A stretch of DNA of 43,213 bases, taken from positions 1-43,213 of the forward strand of contig CAKKQC010000010.1 in NCBI GenBank assembly GCA_919901855.1. Reading direction: 5' to 3'. Under the pieces are notes generated by a model. The model searched no databases and was not told the origin of the DNA. It was given only the letters and a program-made list of their open reading frames with translations. The translations under genes and the position numbers were made by a program. The stretch comes from a bacterium (GTDB taxonomy: Bacteria; Oederibacteriota; CAKKQC01). Shown in pieces: positions 8,903-16,556 of this stretch (position 1 is its first letter; every line of letters begins with the position of its first letter).

Positions 8903-10095
8903 GCCCGCCCCGCGCGGGGTGGACATCCGCCCCGCCTGACGGCATCCCGACCGCCGAGACCGCCCTGCGGTCCCTCTCCGCGAAGACCATCCGGCCCGTC
9001 TACTTCCTCGTGGGCGACCAACCGTGGATTCAGGCCCGCCTGGCGGCGAGGATCCGGGAGCTCACGGTGCCGGAAGACTGGCGGTCCATGAACGCGGAGA
9101 CGGTCTGGGCCGACGAGGTGCCCGAGGGACGCGTCGCGGACGCCGCGTCGACCCCGCCGTTCGGGAGTCCGCGGCGGTTCGTGCTGTGTCGGGGGGTCGA
9201 GGCCTACCGGGGGGGCGCGCCTTCCGGTACCGGTTCCTCCGCCGCGGACGATGCCGACGAGGAGGCGCCGGCGGCCGCGCCGCGCAAGCGCCGGTCGAAG
9301 GCGAGCAAGTCCGAGGCGACCCCCCTGGTCGACTACGTGTCCCGGCCGTCTCCGGACACGGTCCTCGTCCTGACCTCGGAGAAGCGCGACCTCAAGTGGT
9401 GGGCCGGCGACGCCCTCTTCGAGGCCGCGGAGGCGGCGGGGGCCGTGGTCGCGTGCCTGCCGCCGGCGGACCTGCGGGGCTGGCTGGCGGAGCAGGCGGC
9501 GGGGCTGGGGGCGAAGCTCGAGCCCGCCGCCGCGGAGGAACTCGTGGAGAGGGCCGGGGCGGACCCGCTTCTCCTGCTACGGGAGCTCGAGAAGTTGTCC
9601 GCCTACGTGGGCGGGCCGGGAATCGCGTCGCCACACGGGGTTTCGGCTTCTGCCGAAACCCCGAGAGCTGCTCTTGCAGCTCCAATCACCGTCGAGCACG
9701 TGCAGGCGCTGACGGGCGAGACGGCTCCGCCGTCGGTGTTCGCGTACCTCGACGCGCTCTTCGTCGAACGCCAGCCCGCCCGGGCGCTGAGCCTGCTGGC
9801 CCGCCTGCTGGAGGAATCGCACCCGCTCGCGCTGCACGCCATGCTGCTCGGCCAGCTGCGCAAGCTCGTGGCCCTCAAGGGGGCGCTGGCCGCCGGGCTC
9901 ACGGACTGGCAGATCGTGGGCAAGATCCGCCTGCCGTTCGCGCTCGTGGGGTCGCTCAAGATGATGGTGGGGCGCACGAGGCCCGAGCGGTTCGCGGCGC
10001 TCCTGCGGGCGCTGGCCCAGGCCGAGCGGGAGTTAAAGCGCGGCCGCGAGGGCCGCGCGGTCCTCGAGGACCTGACGATCGAATGCTGCCGGTGA
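8899..10095 (+). CDS. holA: DNA polymerase III subunit delta
   Basis: The 398-residue protein matches the clamp-loader delta subunit, which opens the beta clamp. Visible landmarks are PVYFLVGDQPWIQ near residue 33, RRFVLCRGVEAY at 92-103, TVLVLTSEKRDLKWW near 154-168, and LLLRELEKLSAYVGG near 225-240. The C-terminal part has LSLLARLLEESHPLALH and LLGQLRKLVALK. Delta normally lacks a working Walker A, and none is seen. The start is GTG at 8899, giving a GTGA overlap with the upstream stop; the frame is open further upstream but reads as non-coding. Two insertions are odd. A charged low-complexity linker covers residues ~104-141 (DDADEEA then RKRRSKASK). A hairpin-encoded insert covers ~240-262, between YVGG and ITVEHVQALTGE. 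The hydrolase gene downstream overlaps by 13 bp. Confidence 0.9.
   Translation: MSPPRAGWTSAPPDGIPTAETALRSLSAKTIRPVYFLVGDQPWIQARLAARIRELTVPEDWRSMNAETVWADEVPEGRVADAASTPPFGSPRRFVLCRGVEAYRGGAPSGTGSSAADDADEEAPAAAPRKRRSKASKSEATPLVDYVSRPSPDTVLVLTSEKRDLKWWAGDALFEAAEAAGAVVACLPPADLRGWLAEQAAGLGAKLEPAAAEELVERAGADPLLLLRELEKLSAYVGGPGIASPHGVSASAETPRAALAAPITVEHVQALTGETAPPSVFAYLDALFVERQPARALSLLARLLEESHPLALHAMLLGQLRKLVALKGALAAGLTDWQIVGKIRLPFALVGSLKMMVGRTRPERFAALLRALAQAERELKRGREGRAVLEDLTIECCR
9637..9682 (+). repeat. Double-hairpin palindromic insertion inside holA
   Basis: Two adjacent perfect inverted repeats are present. GGGGTTTCGGC (9637-9647), loop TTCT, GCCGAAACCCC (9652-9662); then GAGCTGC (9665-9671), loop TCTT, GCAGCTC (9676-9682). 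They lie within a stretch of about 70 bp (about 9617-9687) that codes extra residues absent from ordinary delta subunits. The reading frame is preserved. Confidence 0.7.
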
Positions 10096-10925
10096 CGACG
10101 GGGCTCCGCCTCCTGGCGGTGGCCGTCCTCGCCTACACGGCCCTCATGGTCGTCGTCGCCGTCTTTCAGCGCCGCCTCCTCTACATCCCCTCGCGCGGCT
10201 ACCCCGTCACGCCCGCCGCGATCCGCCTGCCATTCGAGGCGTCCCTCCTCACCGCGTCGGATGGCGTGCGGCTTGCTGCCTGGTGGATTCCGGGGATGCG
10301 GAAGGACGCTCCCGTCATCCTGTACTTCCACGGGAACGCGGCGACCCTCTCGAGCCTCGTCGAGCTCGCCGGCGCTTTCCGGTCGGCGGGGTTCGCGTTC
10401 GCGGCCGTGGACTACCGGGGGTACGGGGAGAGCGGCGGATCCCCGACGGAGGCCGGGCTCTACCGCGACGCCGAGGCGGCGTGGAGCTGGGTCACGGGCC
10501 GGGGTGCGGCCCCTGGCGCGGCCCCGGGCCGAGTCCTCGTCTGGGGGCAGTCGCTCGGCGCGGGCCCGGCGTCGTGGCTGGCGTCGCGGGTGCCGTGCGC
10601 CGGGATCGTGCTCGAGGGCGCCTTCCCGTCGGTGTACGCCTCGGCGCGCCTGCACTACCCGGCGATGTGGCTCCCGCCGTTCGCGATTCTCGACCGGTAT
10701 CCGGTCACGGCGCACGTGGCGAAGGTCGCGTGTCCCGTCCTCGTGCTGCACGGGGAACTGGACCGGATCGCGCCGCCCGCGTTCGGCGGCGCGGTCTTCG
10801 AAGCGGCGCGGGAGCCGAAGCGGCTCGTGATCATACCCGGCGCCGACCACAACTCGATCACGCCGGACCTTCCGGTCGTGCGCGCCGCGCTCGACGGGTT
10901 CCGAATGGTCTGCCTGAAGGACTGA
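10083..10925 (+). CDS. Membrane-anchored alpha/beta hydrolase (BEM46/YqkD-like serine hydrolase)
   Basis: The protein has 280 residues. Residues 5-26 form one membrane anchor (LLAVAVLAYTALMVVVAVF), followed by RRLLYIPSRGYP, typical of the BEM46/ABHD13 type. The fold landmarks are in order: an oxyanion HGNA segment (ILYFHGNAATLSSL), a DYRGYGESGG strand, the nucleophile elbow GQSLGAG, then HGELDRIAP with the acid and PGADHN with the catalytic His. The substrate cannot be read from sequence. ATG 10083 overlaps the holA end by 13 bp, so the genes are probably co-transcribed. The 3' end overlaps the convergent YfhO-like gene by 68 bp. Confidence 0.85.
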   Translation: MLPVTTGLRLLAVAVLAYTALMVVVAVFQRRLLYIPSRGYPVTPAAIRLPFEASLLTASDGVRLAAWWIPGMRKDAPVILYFHGNAATLSSLVELAGAFRSAGFAFAAVDYRGYGESGGSPTEAGLYRDAEAAWSWVTGRGAAPGAAPGRVLVWGQSLGAGPASWLASRVPCAGIVLEGAFPSVYASARLHYPAMWLPPFAILDRYPVTAHVAKVACPVLVLHGELDRIAPPAFGGAVFEAAREPKRLVIIPGADHNSITPDLPVVRAALDGFRMVCLKD

Positions 10926-12867
10926 GCGGGCGAGGCCGGCGCCGGGCCGGAGCCCGGAAGCCGGCCGCCAGGAGGGCGACCGAGGCGAGCAGGCCCAGGC
11001 AGAGACCGGCTCGGGCCTGCCAGGGATCGTATCGGATCCGCACGGCATGGTCGCCCGGGGGGAGCGAGACGCCGAGCAGCGCGCCGCGCACGATCGCGAG
11101 CCGGGCGGTCGCGGGCGCCTCCATCCGCCAGCCGCGCAGGGCGCTCTCCGCGACGACGGCCGTGCAGGGCCGGGTGGTGCGCACCCGGAAGCTCCACCGT
11201 CCCGGCTCGAAGCGCTCCGGCGGATCGAGAATGCCGGCTCCGGCCGGTTCGAGCCACACCGGGCCGCGGCTTCCCGCGAGGGCGTAGATGGCGACGTGGC
11301 CGCGGAACACCGGTTGGTCGGGGGCGCGCGCGATGGGACCACGCGCGATCAGGTGCCGGACGCCGAGGTCGGCGAAGACGGCGGCGGCGGCGGGGGTCCA
11401 CGGCGAGGGCGAGGTCTTCGCCGCCGCGAGGCGGCTGGCCGTGCCGGCGGGCACGATCGGGTTGTCGGCGTCGGCGTCCCGGAGGCCGGCGACCGCGGTG
11501 AGGTTCGACCGCAGCGATGCCCGGAGGAGGCGCGCGGCCTCGTCCGCGCCGGCCGCGGGCTCGTCGCTCTCCTGGAGCCGGGGGGCGACGAAGACGCGGT
11601 GCCAGCCGGCGCCGGCGGGGCCCGCCAGGAACCGCTCGGTCGTGCCCGGGGTCATCGCGGCTCCGGCGCGGGCCGTGAGCTGGATCCGGTTTCGCACGAG
11701 GGCGAGATCGACCCAAGTGAGGGCCGCGAGGGAAACCAGGATCGCGGGCGCGTGGCGGAGCCGCGAGCGGGCGGCGAGGGCGTCGGCTCCGGTGGCGGCG
11801 AGCCATGCCAGGCCGAACCCGCCCAGACTCATCCACATGGCGGGGTGCCGCAGGCGATCGAGCGGGGGCAGACGGAGCAGAAGTTCTCCCAGCCCCGGCA
11901 CGGACGGTCCCACCGCCAGGACGAGGCCAGCCGCCAGAATGGCGGCGGCTGCTCTCACGGATGGATCGCGCCGGAGGGCGACCAGGGCTCCGGCCGCGAG
12001 GAGGGCGGGGATGACGCCCAGGTAATGGAGGGAGGGCCACAGCCCGACGGCGGCGGCGCCGGGCCCGGCAGGGATGACGGCGGCAGGCCAGACCAGCCCG
12101 AGTAGGCCGGCAGGGCGCATCGCGTCCAGCCCGGCGGCGCCGGGCGTCAGCGGGGCGGCGCGGATGGACTCGCCGAGATAGCCCGCGAAGGGGAGCAGGA
12201 CGCCGGCCGCGAGCGCGAGCCCCAGGGCGCCCGCCGCCGTCGCGCCTCCCAGTCGGGCGACACTCCGACCGCCAGGCACGGCGAGGAGGATCGCGGCCAG
12301 CGCGCATCCGTAGACCGCGTAGGGGGGGGAACCCGCGAGAAAGAGCCAGCCGAGCGCGATGGCGAGTCCGGCGGTCTCACGGGCGCAGGGCCGGTCCGTC
12401 ACGCGGGCCGCGGCGGCGGCAACCCATGGAAGCCACGCGTACCCGCACAGCGCCGGCGGCACGGCCAGCAGGAACGACGGGTGCGCTCCGAGCCCGAATC
12501 CGACGGCCCCGACCGCGGCGGCCGCGGGGGTGAGGCCCCGTCCACGCAGGAAAACGGCCATGCCGGTCGTGGCCAGGATGGCGTGGAGCGCGAGGAACCA
12601 GCCGAACGCTTCGGGGAACGGAAGGAACCGGAAGAGAAGCGCGGGCGGGTACAGGACGTGTGCCTGCGGGTCGGCGAGGAGCGGCAGGCCGCATGCGAGG
12701 TACGGGTTCCACAGCGGGATCCGTCCCGGCGCGTCGGCGAGCACGCGCGAGAGCGAGACCTGAGCGGGGTAGTACTGGTGGAACGCGTCGACGAGGAAGA
12801 CGATCCTGCGGCCGGTAAGAAGCGGCAGGAACGGGACGCTCGCGGCGGCCAGCAGGCCCGCGAGCAG
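10858..12867 (-). CDS. YfhO-like multi-pass membrane protein; probable CTG start
   Basis: The protein has about 669 residues with many membrane segments, and it matches the YfhO family (GT-C-like, linked in Gram-positives to lipoteichoic-acid glycosylation). Landmarks are an early loop with DAFHQYYPAQ, WNPYLACGLPLLADPQ, later AESALRGWRM, then GDHAVRIRYDPW before a final membrane helix and a basic tail. The first GTG is at 12744, but the family-typical loop and a preceding hydrophobic helix are coded upstream of it. That upstream frame shows no ATG or GTG. The best candidate I see is CTG 12867, two bases after the rpsT stop, which implies translational coupling. The start is therefore uncertain and coding may extend slightly further. 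The 3' end overlaps the convergent hydrolase by 68 bp. Confidence 0.8.
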   Translation of the reverse strand: MLAGLLAAASVPFLPLLTGRRIVFLVDAFHQYYPAQVSLSRVLADAPGRIPLWNPYLACGLPLLADPQAHVLYPPALLFRFLPFPEAFGWFLALHAILATTGMAVFLRGRGLTPAAAAVGAVGFGLGAHPSFLLAVPPALCGYAWLPWVAAAAARVTDRPCARETAGLAIALGWLFLAGSPPYAVYGCALAAILLAVPGGRSVARLGGATAAGALGLALAAGVLLPFAGYLGESIRAAPLTPGAAGLDAMRPAGLLGLVWPAAVIPAGPGAAAVGLWPSLHYLGVIPALLAAGALVALRRDPSVRAAAAILAAGLVLAVGPSVPGLGELLLRLPPLDRLRHPAMWMSLGGFGLAWLAATGADALAARSRLRHAPAILVSLAALTWVDLALVRNRIQLTARAGAAMTPGTTERFLAGPAGAGWHRVFVAPRLQESDEPAAGADEAARLLRASLRSNLTAVAGLRDADADNPIVPAGTASRLAAAKTSPSPWTPAAAAVFADLGVRHLIARGPIARAPDQPVFRGHVAIYALAGSRGPVWLEPAGAGILDPPERFEPGRWSFRVRTTRPCTAVVAESALRGWRMEAPATARLAIVRGALLGVSLPPGDHAVRIRYDPWQARAGLCLGLLASVALLAAGFRAPARRRPRPLSPSGRPFGTRRARRARPEGPA

Positions 12868-12869
12868 TC

Positions 12870-13139
12870 CTATTTCTTGCTGGCGGGGAACTTCCGGTTG
12901 ACGAACTCGGCCAGCCTCGACTTGTGCCGCGCGGCCGTCCGCCAGTGCACGAGATCCTTGTGCGCGCCGCGGTCCAGCAGGCCGCTTGCCGTCTTCAGGG
13001 CCGCCAGCGCGGCATCCCGGGTGGCGGCCGCCTGCACGGCATGGATGGCGGTCGACAGCCGCGTGTCCCGGGCCTGATTGCGGCCGGTCCGGCGGGCCGT
13101 GCGGCGGATATCCTTGATCGATGACTTCAGGTTCGCCAT
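12870..13139 (-). CDS. rpsT: 30S ribosomal protein S20
   Basis: The 89-residue basic protein has the S20 signature: MANLKSSIKDIRRTAR at the start, then an R-rich helix, a segment ending SGLLDRGAHKDLVHWRTAARHKSRL, and a lysine-ending tail. It binds 16S rRNA early in small-subunit assembly. The length fits the family. No SD is visible. A -10 lies 8 nt before the ATG, so the transcript appears leaderless. The stop TAG is followed two bases later by the presumed CTG start of the YfhO-like gene. Confidence 0.95.
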   Translation of the reverse strand: MANLKSSIKDIRRTARRTGRNQARDTRLSTAIHAVQAAATRDAALAALKTASGLLDRGAHKDLVHWRTAARHKSRLAEFVNRKFPASKK

Positions 13140-13147
13140 GGGTCTCT

Positions 13148-13177
13148 AAGGTAGCAATGGAGCGCGGCGCCTGTCAA
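13148..13177 (-). promoter_or_regulatory. rpsT promoter (-35 TTGACA, 18 nt, -10 TACCTT), leaderless
   Basis: Read on the minus strand, TTGACA (13177-13172) is a perfect -35. After an 18-nt spacer comes TACCTT (13153-13148), with 8 nt to the ATG at 13139. The expected transcription start is within one or two bases of the start codon. Confidence 0.6.
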
Positions 13178-13235
13178 ACCGCGCGGGGGGGGTGCGGAGG
13201 CCTCCCGGCAGGACCGGGGCTCCCGGAAAACGAAC

Positions 13236-13259
13236 GGGGGATCCCTTTCGGGATCCCCC
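13236..13259 (-). terminator. Hairpin terminator of the pilin gene
   Basis: A perfect 10-bp stem, GGGGGATCCC/GGGATCCCCC, closes on a GAAA tetraloop (minus strand). It lies about 35 nt after the pilin stop and is followed by a short T-containing stretch (GTTCGTTTTCC). Confidence 0.7.
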
Positions 13260-13294
13260 ATTCACATTGCCTTCAGAGCCGGTTCAGTTCGTGC

Positions 13295-13762
13295 TCAGTA
13301 CCCGTAAGTCGAGTACGCAACCGACTTCGAGTCGGTCGCCGAGCTGTTCACGAACACGTGCCCGTTGAGAGAGTTGTACCGCCACCCCGTGCTGACCGCC
13401 GTGATGGCCTCGTCGGTCGAGTGGAGGACGGACGTTCCGGACGGAGTCTCTTGGATCCCGCTCCCGATTCCCGAATGCGTGGCCTTGACCGGGGGCACGT
13501 TCTCCAGATACTTGGAGAAGGAATACCCCACCGAGCAATAGAGCCACGTGGGATACACGCCCTCGTTGTCCCCGTAATAGATGGACACCGCGGAAGTCAT
13601 CGAGTTCAGGTTGCCCTTCGTCGCCGCCTCGCGAGACTTCTCGACGAGGGACGCGAACTTCGGCAGGGCCAGGGCGGCCAGAATGCCGATAATGGCCACG
13701 ACGATCATGAGCTCGATCAGCGTGAACCCGTGTTCCTTGCGGCCCTTTCTCATCTTTGTCAT
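13295..13762 (-). CDS. pilA: Type IV pilin-like protein (major pilin or pseudopilin)
   Basis: The 155-residue precursor has a short basic leader (MTKMRKGRKEHG) and a classic class III signal: prepilin peptidase cleaves after G, and the mature protein starts FTLIELMIVVAIIGILAALALP with E at position 5. The N-terminal helix continues with KFASLVEKSREAATKGNL, then a YYGDNEGVYP loop and a short beta-rich head ending YSTYGY. No C-terminal disulfide pair is present; the single Cys is in the head. ATG 13762 was chosen over an upstream start because a strong SD (GGAGGTG) lies 6 nt before it. A sigma-54 promoter lies upstream, and the divergent neighbours are a PilS-like kinase and PilR-like activator, so this is probably their target. 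The precise role (major pilin, minor pilin or type II pseudopilin) is open. Confidence 0.88.
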   Translation of the reverse strand: MTKMRKGRKEHGFTLIELMIVVAIIGILAALALPKFASLVEKSREAATKGNLNSMTSAVSIYYGDNEGVYPTWLYCSVGYSFSKYLENVPPVKATHSGIGSGIQETPSGTSVLHSTDEAITAVSTGWRYNSLNGHVFVNSSATDSKSVAYSTYGY

Positions 13763-13812
13763 ATATCTCACCTCCAGTAGCAATCCAGTTGATGCAGTCT
13801 ACCACAAGTAGA

Positions 13813-13828
13813 TGCAAGAACCGTGTCA
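13813..13828 (-). promoter_or_regulatory. Sigma-54 (RpoN) promoter of the pilin gene
   Basis: The minus strand reads TGACACGGTTCTTGCA, against the sigma-54 consensus TGGCACG-N4-TTGCA; only one base of the -24 element differs. It lies about 50 nt before the pilin ATG and SD, which leaves a normal leader. The neighbouring NtrC-type activator is the likely partner. Confidence 0.75.
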
Positions 13829-13901
13829 GAGGGGAATTCGGCTGCAGGCCAGCGTATTCGCAATGCCTGGGCCTGTTGGGATGTCAGGAAACCATGCTAG
13901 C

Positions 13902-13916
13902 GTCCGGAATCCGGAC
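13902..13916. promoter_or_regulatory. Palindromic operator candidate between pilin and kinase genes
   Basis: GTCCGGA and TCCGGAC form a perfect inverted repeat around one central base. It lies about 75 bp upstream of the pilin -24 element and directly upstream of the kinase -10. This is a plausible site for the PilR-like activator or for autoregulation, but no binding consensus is known to me for it. Confidence 0.4.
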
Positions 13917-13931
13917 TGGTGCTATCCGGGG

Positions 13932-13937
13932 TAGAAT
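13932..13937 (+). promoter_or_regulatory. -10 element of the pilS-like operon
   Basis: TAGAAT lies 5 nt before the GTG at 13943, so the mRNA would be leaderless. No SD precedes the start. Confidence 0.4.
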
Positions 13938-13942
13938 AGGCC

Positions 13943-15223
13943 GTGCTCACCTGGCTCCGGAGCCGCAAGGGTTATGTCGTCTCGCTCCAGTGGCTACTCA
14001 CAGTCGTGGTCGCGATCTGGGGCGCCACAACGGGGGCGTGGCGGGAGTCACCGACCGTATTCTGGGCGCTCGTGGCCCTCTCGGCCATCGGGAACATTGC
14101 CCTCACCCGGCTGCCCCTGCCGTCGTTCTACCGGCCCGTCAACTGGATGTACATCTTCGTGGGGGACACGGTCTTCGTTGGGGCCGCCCTCTACTGCATG
14201 CGGGGTTTCGACACCGGGCTGTACCTGCCGTATTTCCTCATCATCCTGACGGCGGCTCTCACCCGCAGCATGGCCCGGGGGATGCTCGTTGCGGCCTTCG
14301 TCAGCGGGCTCTACGTGTTCCTGGTCTGGCGCGAGGGCGATGCCGCGGGCCTCCTCGATCCCGGATTGCTGATCCGCCTCCCCTTCTTCTTCATCATCGC
14401 GATCTTCACCGGCTACCTCGCCCAGAGCGCGCGTCTGCAGCAGGAGGCGCTCGAGGCCTCGCAGTCGCTGGCCGCGCGGGTCCACGAACTGCAGCAGCTC
14501 GCGGCCGGGATCGCGCACGAGGTGCGCAACCCGCTCACCGCGATCAACAATGACCTGCAGGCGATGCAGGCCCGGCTGCCGGCCGACGGCACGGAACGGG
14601 CCCTGGTCCGGGACGCGCTGGACCAGGTGAGCCGCGTCACCCGGATCGTGCAGGAGACGCTGGACCTGGCCCGCCCCGCGGTCGTGAGCGCCGGCTGGCT
14701 GGATGCGAACGTCCTGCTCGAGCGGGCGATGGCCGACGCCCTGCGACTGCCCGGGGCGTCCGGGATCGAGGTGCGGCGCCGGCTCGTCCCGCGGCCGCTC
14801 CAGTTCTGGGGCGACGCGCGCCTGCTCGAGCTGGCGCTCGCGAATATCATCCGGAACGCGGTGGAGGCGATGCCCGGGGGCGGCCTGCTCGAGGTGGAGA
14901 CGGCTCCGGACCTCTGGGGCGGACGGGAGGTCGTGGCGTTGCGGATCGCGGACAACGGCCCGGGCATTCCGCCGCACCAGCTAGCCAGACTCTACCAGCC
15001 CTTCTACACGACGAAGGCCCACGGCACGGGGCTGGGCCTGTCCCTCGCGCGCAAGTACGTGAGCGCGCACGGCGGCGAGCTTCGCGTGACGAGCCCGTCG
15101 GGGCGCGGTCCGGACGGGCAGGCCCGGGGCACGACGATCCGGATCGTGCTCCCGGTGGAGGGCGCCACCGCGGCGGCGGCGGCGCTGGCGGCGGCCGCGG
15201 ACGCGGGGAAGGGCCGTGGCTAA
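13943..15223 (+). CDS. pilS: PilS-like membrane sensor histidine kinase
   Basis: The 426-residue protein has about six N-terminal membrane segments (residues 12-160), as in PilS. A short linker follows, then the HisKA H-box AAGIAHEVRNPLTAI with phospho-acceptor H192. The ATPase domain shows the N box (NIIRNAVEAMPGGG), G1 (IADNGPGIP) and G2 (GTGLGLSLARKYV). It should phosphorylate the response regulator encoded next; the two genes overlap by 8 bp. The divergent pilin gene with a sigma-54 promoter supports a PilS role in pilin control. No periplasmic sensor domain is seen, so sensing is probably within the membrane. Start GTG 13943 lacks an SD and has a -10 just upstream. The Ala-rich tail after about residue 405 is non-conserved. 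Confidence 0.85.
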   Translation: MLTWLRSRKGYVVSLQWLLTVVVAIWGATTGAWRESPTVFWALVALSAIGNIALTRLPLPSFYRPVNWMYIFVGDTVFVGAALYCMRGFDTGLYLPYFLIILTAALTRSMARGMLVAAFVSGLYVFLVWREGDAAGLLDPGLLIRLPFFFIIAIFTGYLAQSARLQQEALEASQSLAARVHELQQLAAGIAHEVRNPLTAINNDLQAMQARLPADGTERALVRDALDQVSRVTRIVQETLDLARPAVVSAGWLDANVLLERAMADALRLPGASGIEVRRRLVPRPLQFWGDARLLELALANIIRNAVEAMPGGGLLEVETAPDLWGGREVVALRIADNGPGIPPHQLARLYQPFYTTKAHGTGLGLSLARKYVSAHGGELRVTSPSGRGPDGQARGTTIRIVLPVEGATAAAAALAAAADAGKGRG

Positions 15224-16556
15224 GCACCTGCTCGTCATCGACGACGATCCCGCCGTCCGGCGGTCGCTCGCGGCCGCGCTCGAAGGAGACGGGCTCCGCG
15301 TCACGCTCGCGGCCACGGCGGCGGAGGGGCAGGCCCTCTACCTCCGGGAGACGCCGGACGTCGTGGTCCTCGACCTCTTCCTGCCGGACCGGCACGGTCT
15401 CGAGGTTCTCAAGACCCTGCGGGCGGGGGATCCCGAGGCGGCCGTGATCGTGGTGACGGCGTCCGACGACGTCCGGGACGGCGTCGAGGCGATGAAGCTC
15501 GGGGCGCTCGAGTACCTCGTTAAGCCCTACGACCTCGACGCGCTCCGGGTGTTGATCGGACGCACCGTGAGCCGCCAGCGCGAGGTGCAGGAACTCGGAG
15601 CGCATCGCCGCCAGCAGAGCCAGCGGTACACTTTCGAGGCGCTGGCCAGCGAGAACCCGGCGTGCGCGGCCATGGTGGCCACCGCCCGCAAGCTCGCGAC
15701 CTCGCCGACCGTGACCCTCCTGCTCGAGGGCGAGACCGGGGTGGGGAAGGAGTTCATGGCGCGGGCCGTGCACCACGCGAGTCCCCGCGCCGCCGGGCCC
15801 TTCACCGCGATATCGTGCGCCGCGATCCCCGAGACCCTGCTCGAGAGCGAGCTTTTCGGCCACGAGGCCGGAGCGTTCACGGATGCCCGGTCGCGCAAGC
15901 GGGGCCTTTTCGAGCTCGCGGAAGGGGGCACCCTGCTCCTGGACGAGGTGGCCGAGATGGTGCCGGCCACGCAGGCCAAGTTCCTGCGCGTGATCGAGGC
16001 CAGGTCCTTCCGGCGGGTCGGGGGGACCGAGGACCTGACCGTGGATACGCGCATCATCGCGGCGACGAACGCCGTGCTCGAGCGGGCCGTCGAGGCCAAG
16101 CGGTTCCGCGAGGATCTCTACTACCGGCTCAAGGTCGGGCACCTCGTGATCCCGCCGCTCCGGGACCGGCCGGAGGACCTCCTGCCCCTTGCCGGCCGCC
16201 TGCTCGCGGACATCTGCCGGGAACTGCGCCGGCCGGTGCCCGCGTTGTCGCCGGCGGTGCAGGAGGCGTTCCGGGCCTACCATTGGCCCGGCAACGTGCG
16301 CGAACTGCGGAACGTACTGGAGCGGGCCGTCATCCTCCACGAGGGTACGGGGTCGATCGAGCCCGCGCACCTGCCCCCGCTGTCCGGGCCCGCCACCGCG
16401 GGTTCGGCCACGCTCACGGACATCGAGCGCGAGCACATCTTGCGCGTGCTGGAGCATCACGGAGGCAACCAGACGAAGGCAGCGAAAGCGCTCGGGATTT
16501 CGCGCAACACGCTTTGGGAGAAGCTCAAGCAGTACCGGTCGGGGGGAAATCGATGA
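15216..16556 (+). CDS. pilR: PilR-like NtrC-family sigma-54 response regulator
   Basis: The protein has 446 residues. The receiver domain (1-120) has acidic DDD near residue 10, phospho-acceptor D53 in VVLDLFLPD, and K in the LVKPYD loop. The AAA+ domain has Walker A GETGVGKE, a Walker B GTLLLDEV and RVGG near the sensor region. The sigma-54 contact loop reads GAFTDA (residues 219-224), not GAFTGA. A FIS-type HTH ends the protein (NQTKAAKALGISRNTLWEKL). It should activate RpoN-dependent promoters such as the one before the divergent pilin gene. GTG 15216 overlaps the kinase end by 8 bp, and the stop overlaps the murJ ATG as ATGA. So kinase, regulator, murJ and the alkyltransferase look like one operon. 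Confidence 0.88.
   Translation: MAKHLLVIDDDPAVRRSLAAALEGDGLRVTLAATAAEGQALYLRETPDVVVLDLFLPDRHGLEVLKTLRAGDPEAAVIVVTASDDVRDGVEAMKLGALEYLVKPYDLDALRVLIGRTVSRQREVQELGAHRRQQSQRYTFEALASENPACAAMVATARKLATSPTVTLLLEGETGVGKEFMARAVHHASPRAAGPFTAISCAAIPETLLESELFGHEAGAFTDARSRKRGLFELAEGGTLLLDEVAEMVPATQAKFLRVIEARSFRRVGGTEDLTVDTRIIAATNAVLERAVEAKRFREDLYYRLKVGHLVIPPLRDRPEDLLPLAGRLLADICRELRRPVPALSPAVQEAFRAYHWPGNVRELRNVLERAVILHEGTGSIEPAHLPPLSGPATAGSATLTDIEREHILRVLEHHGGNQTKAAKALGISRNTLWEKLKQYRSGGNR

Noticed and set aside
8003-9682. Insertion sequence or MITE with target duplications around the hairpins
   Set aside because: I could not find convincing flanking direct repeats or a transposase; only a palindromic-element hypothesis is kept.
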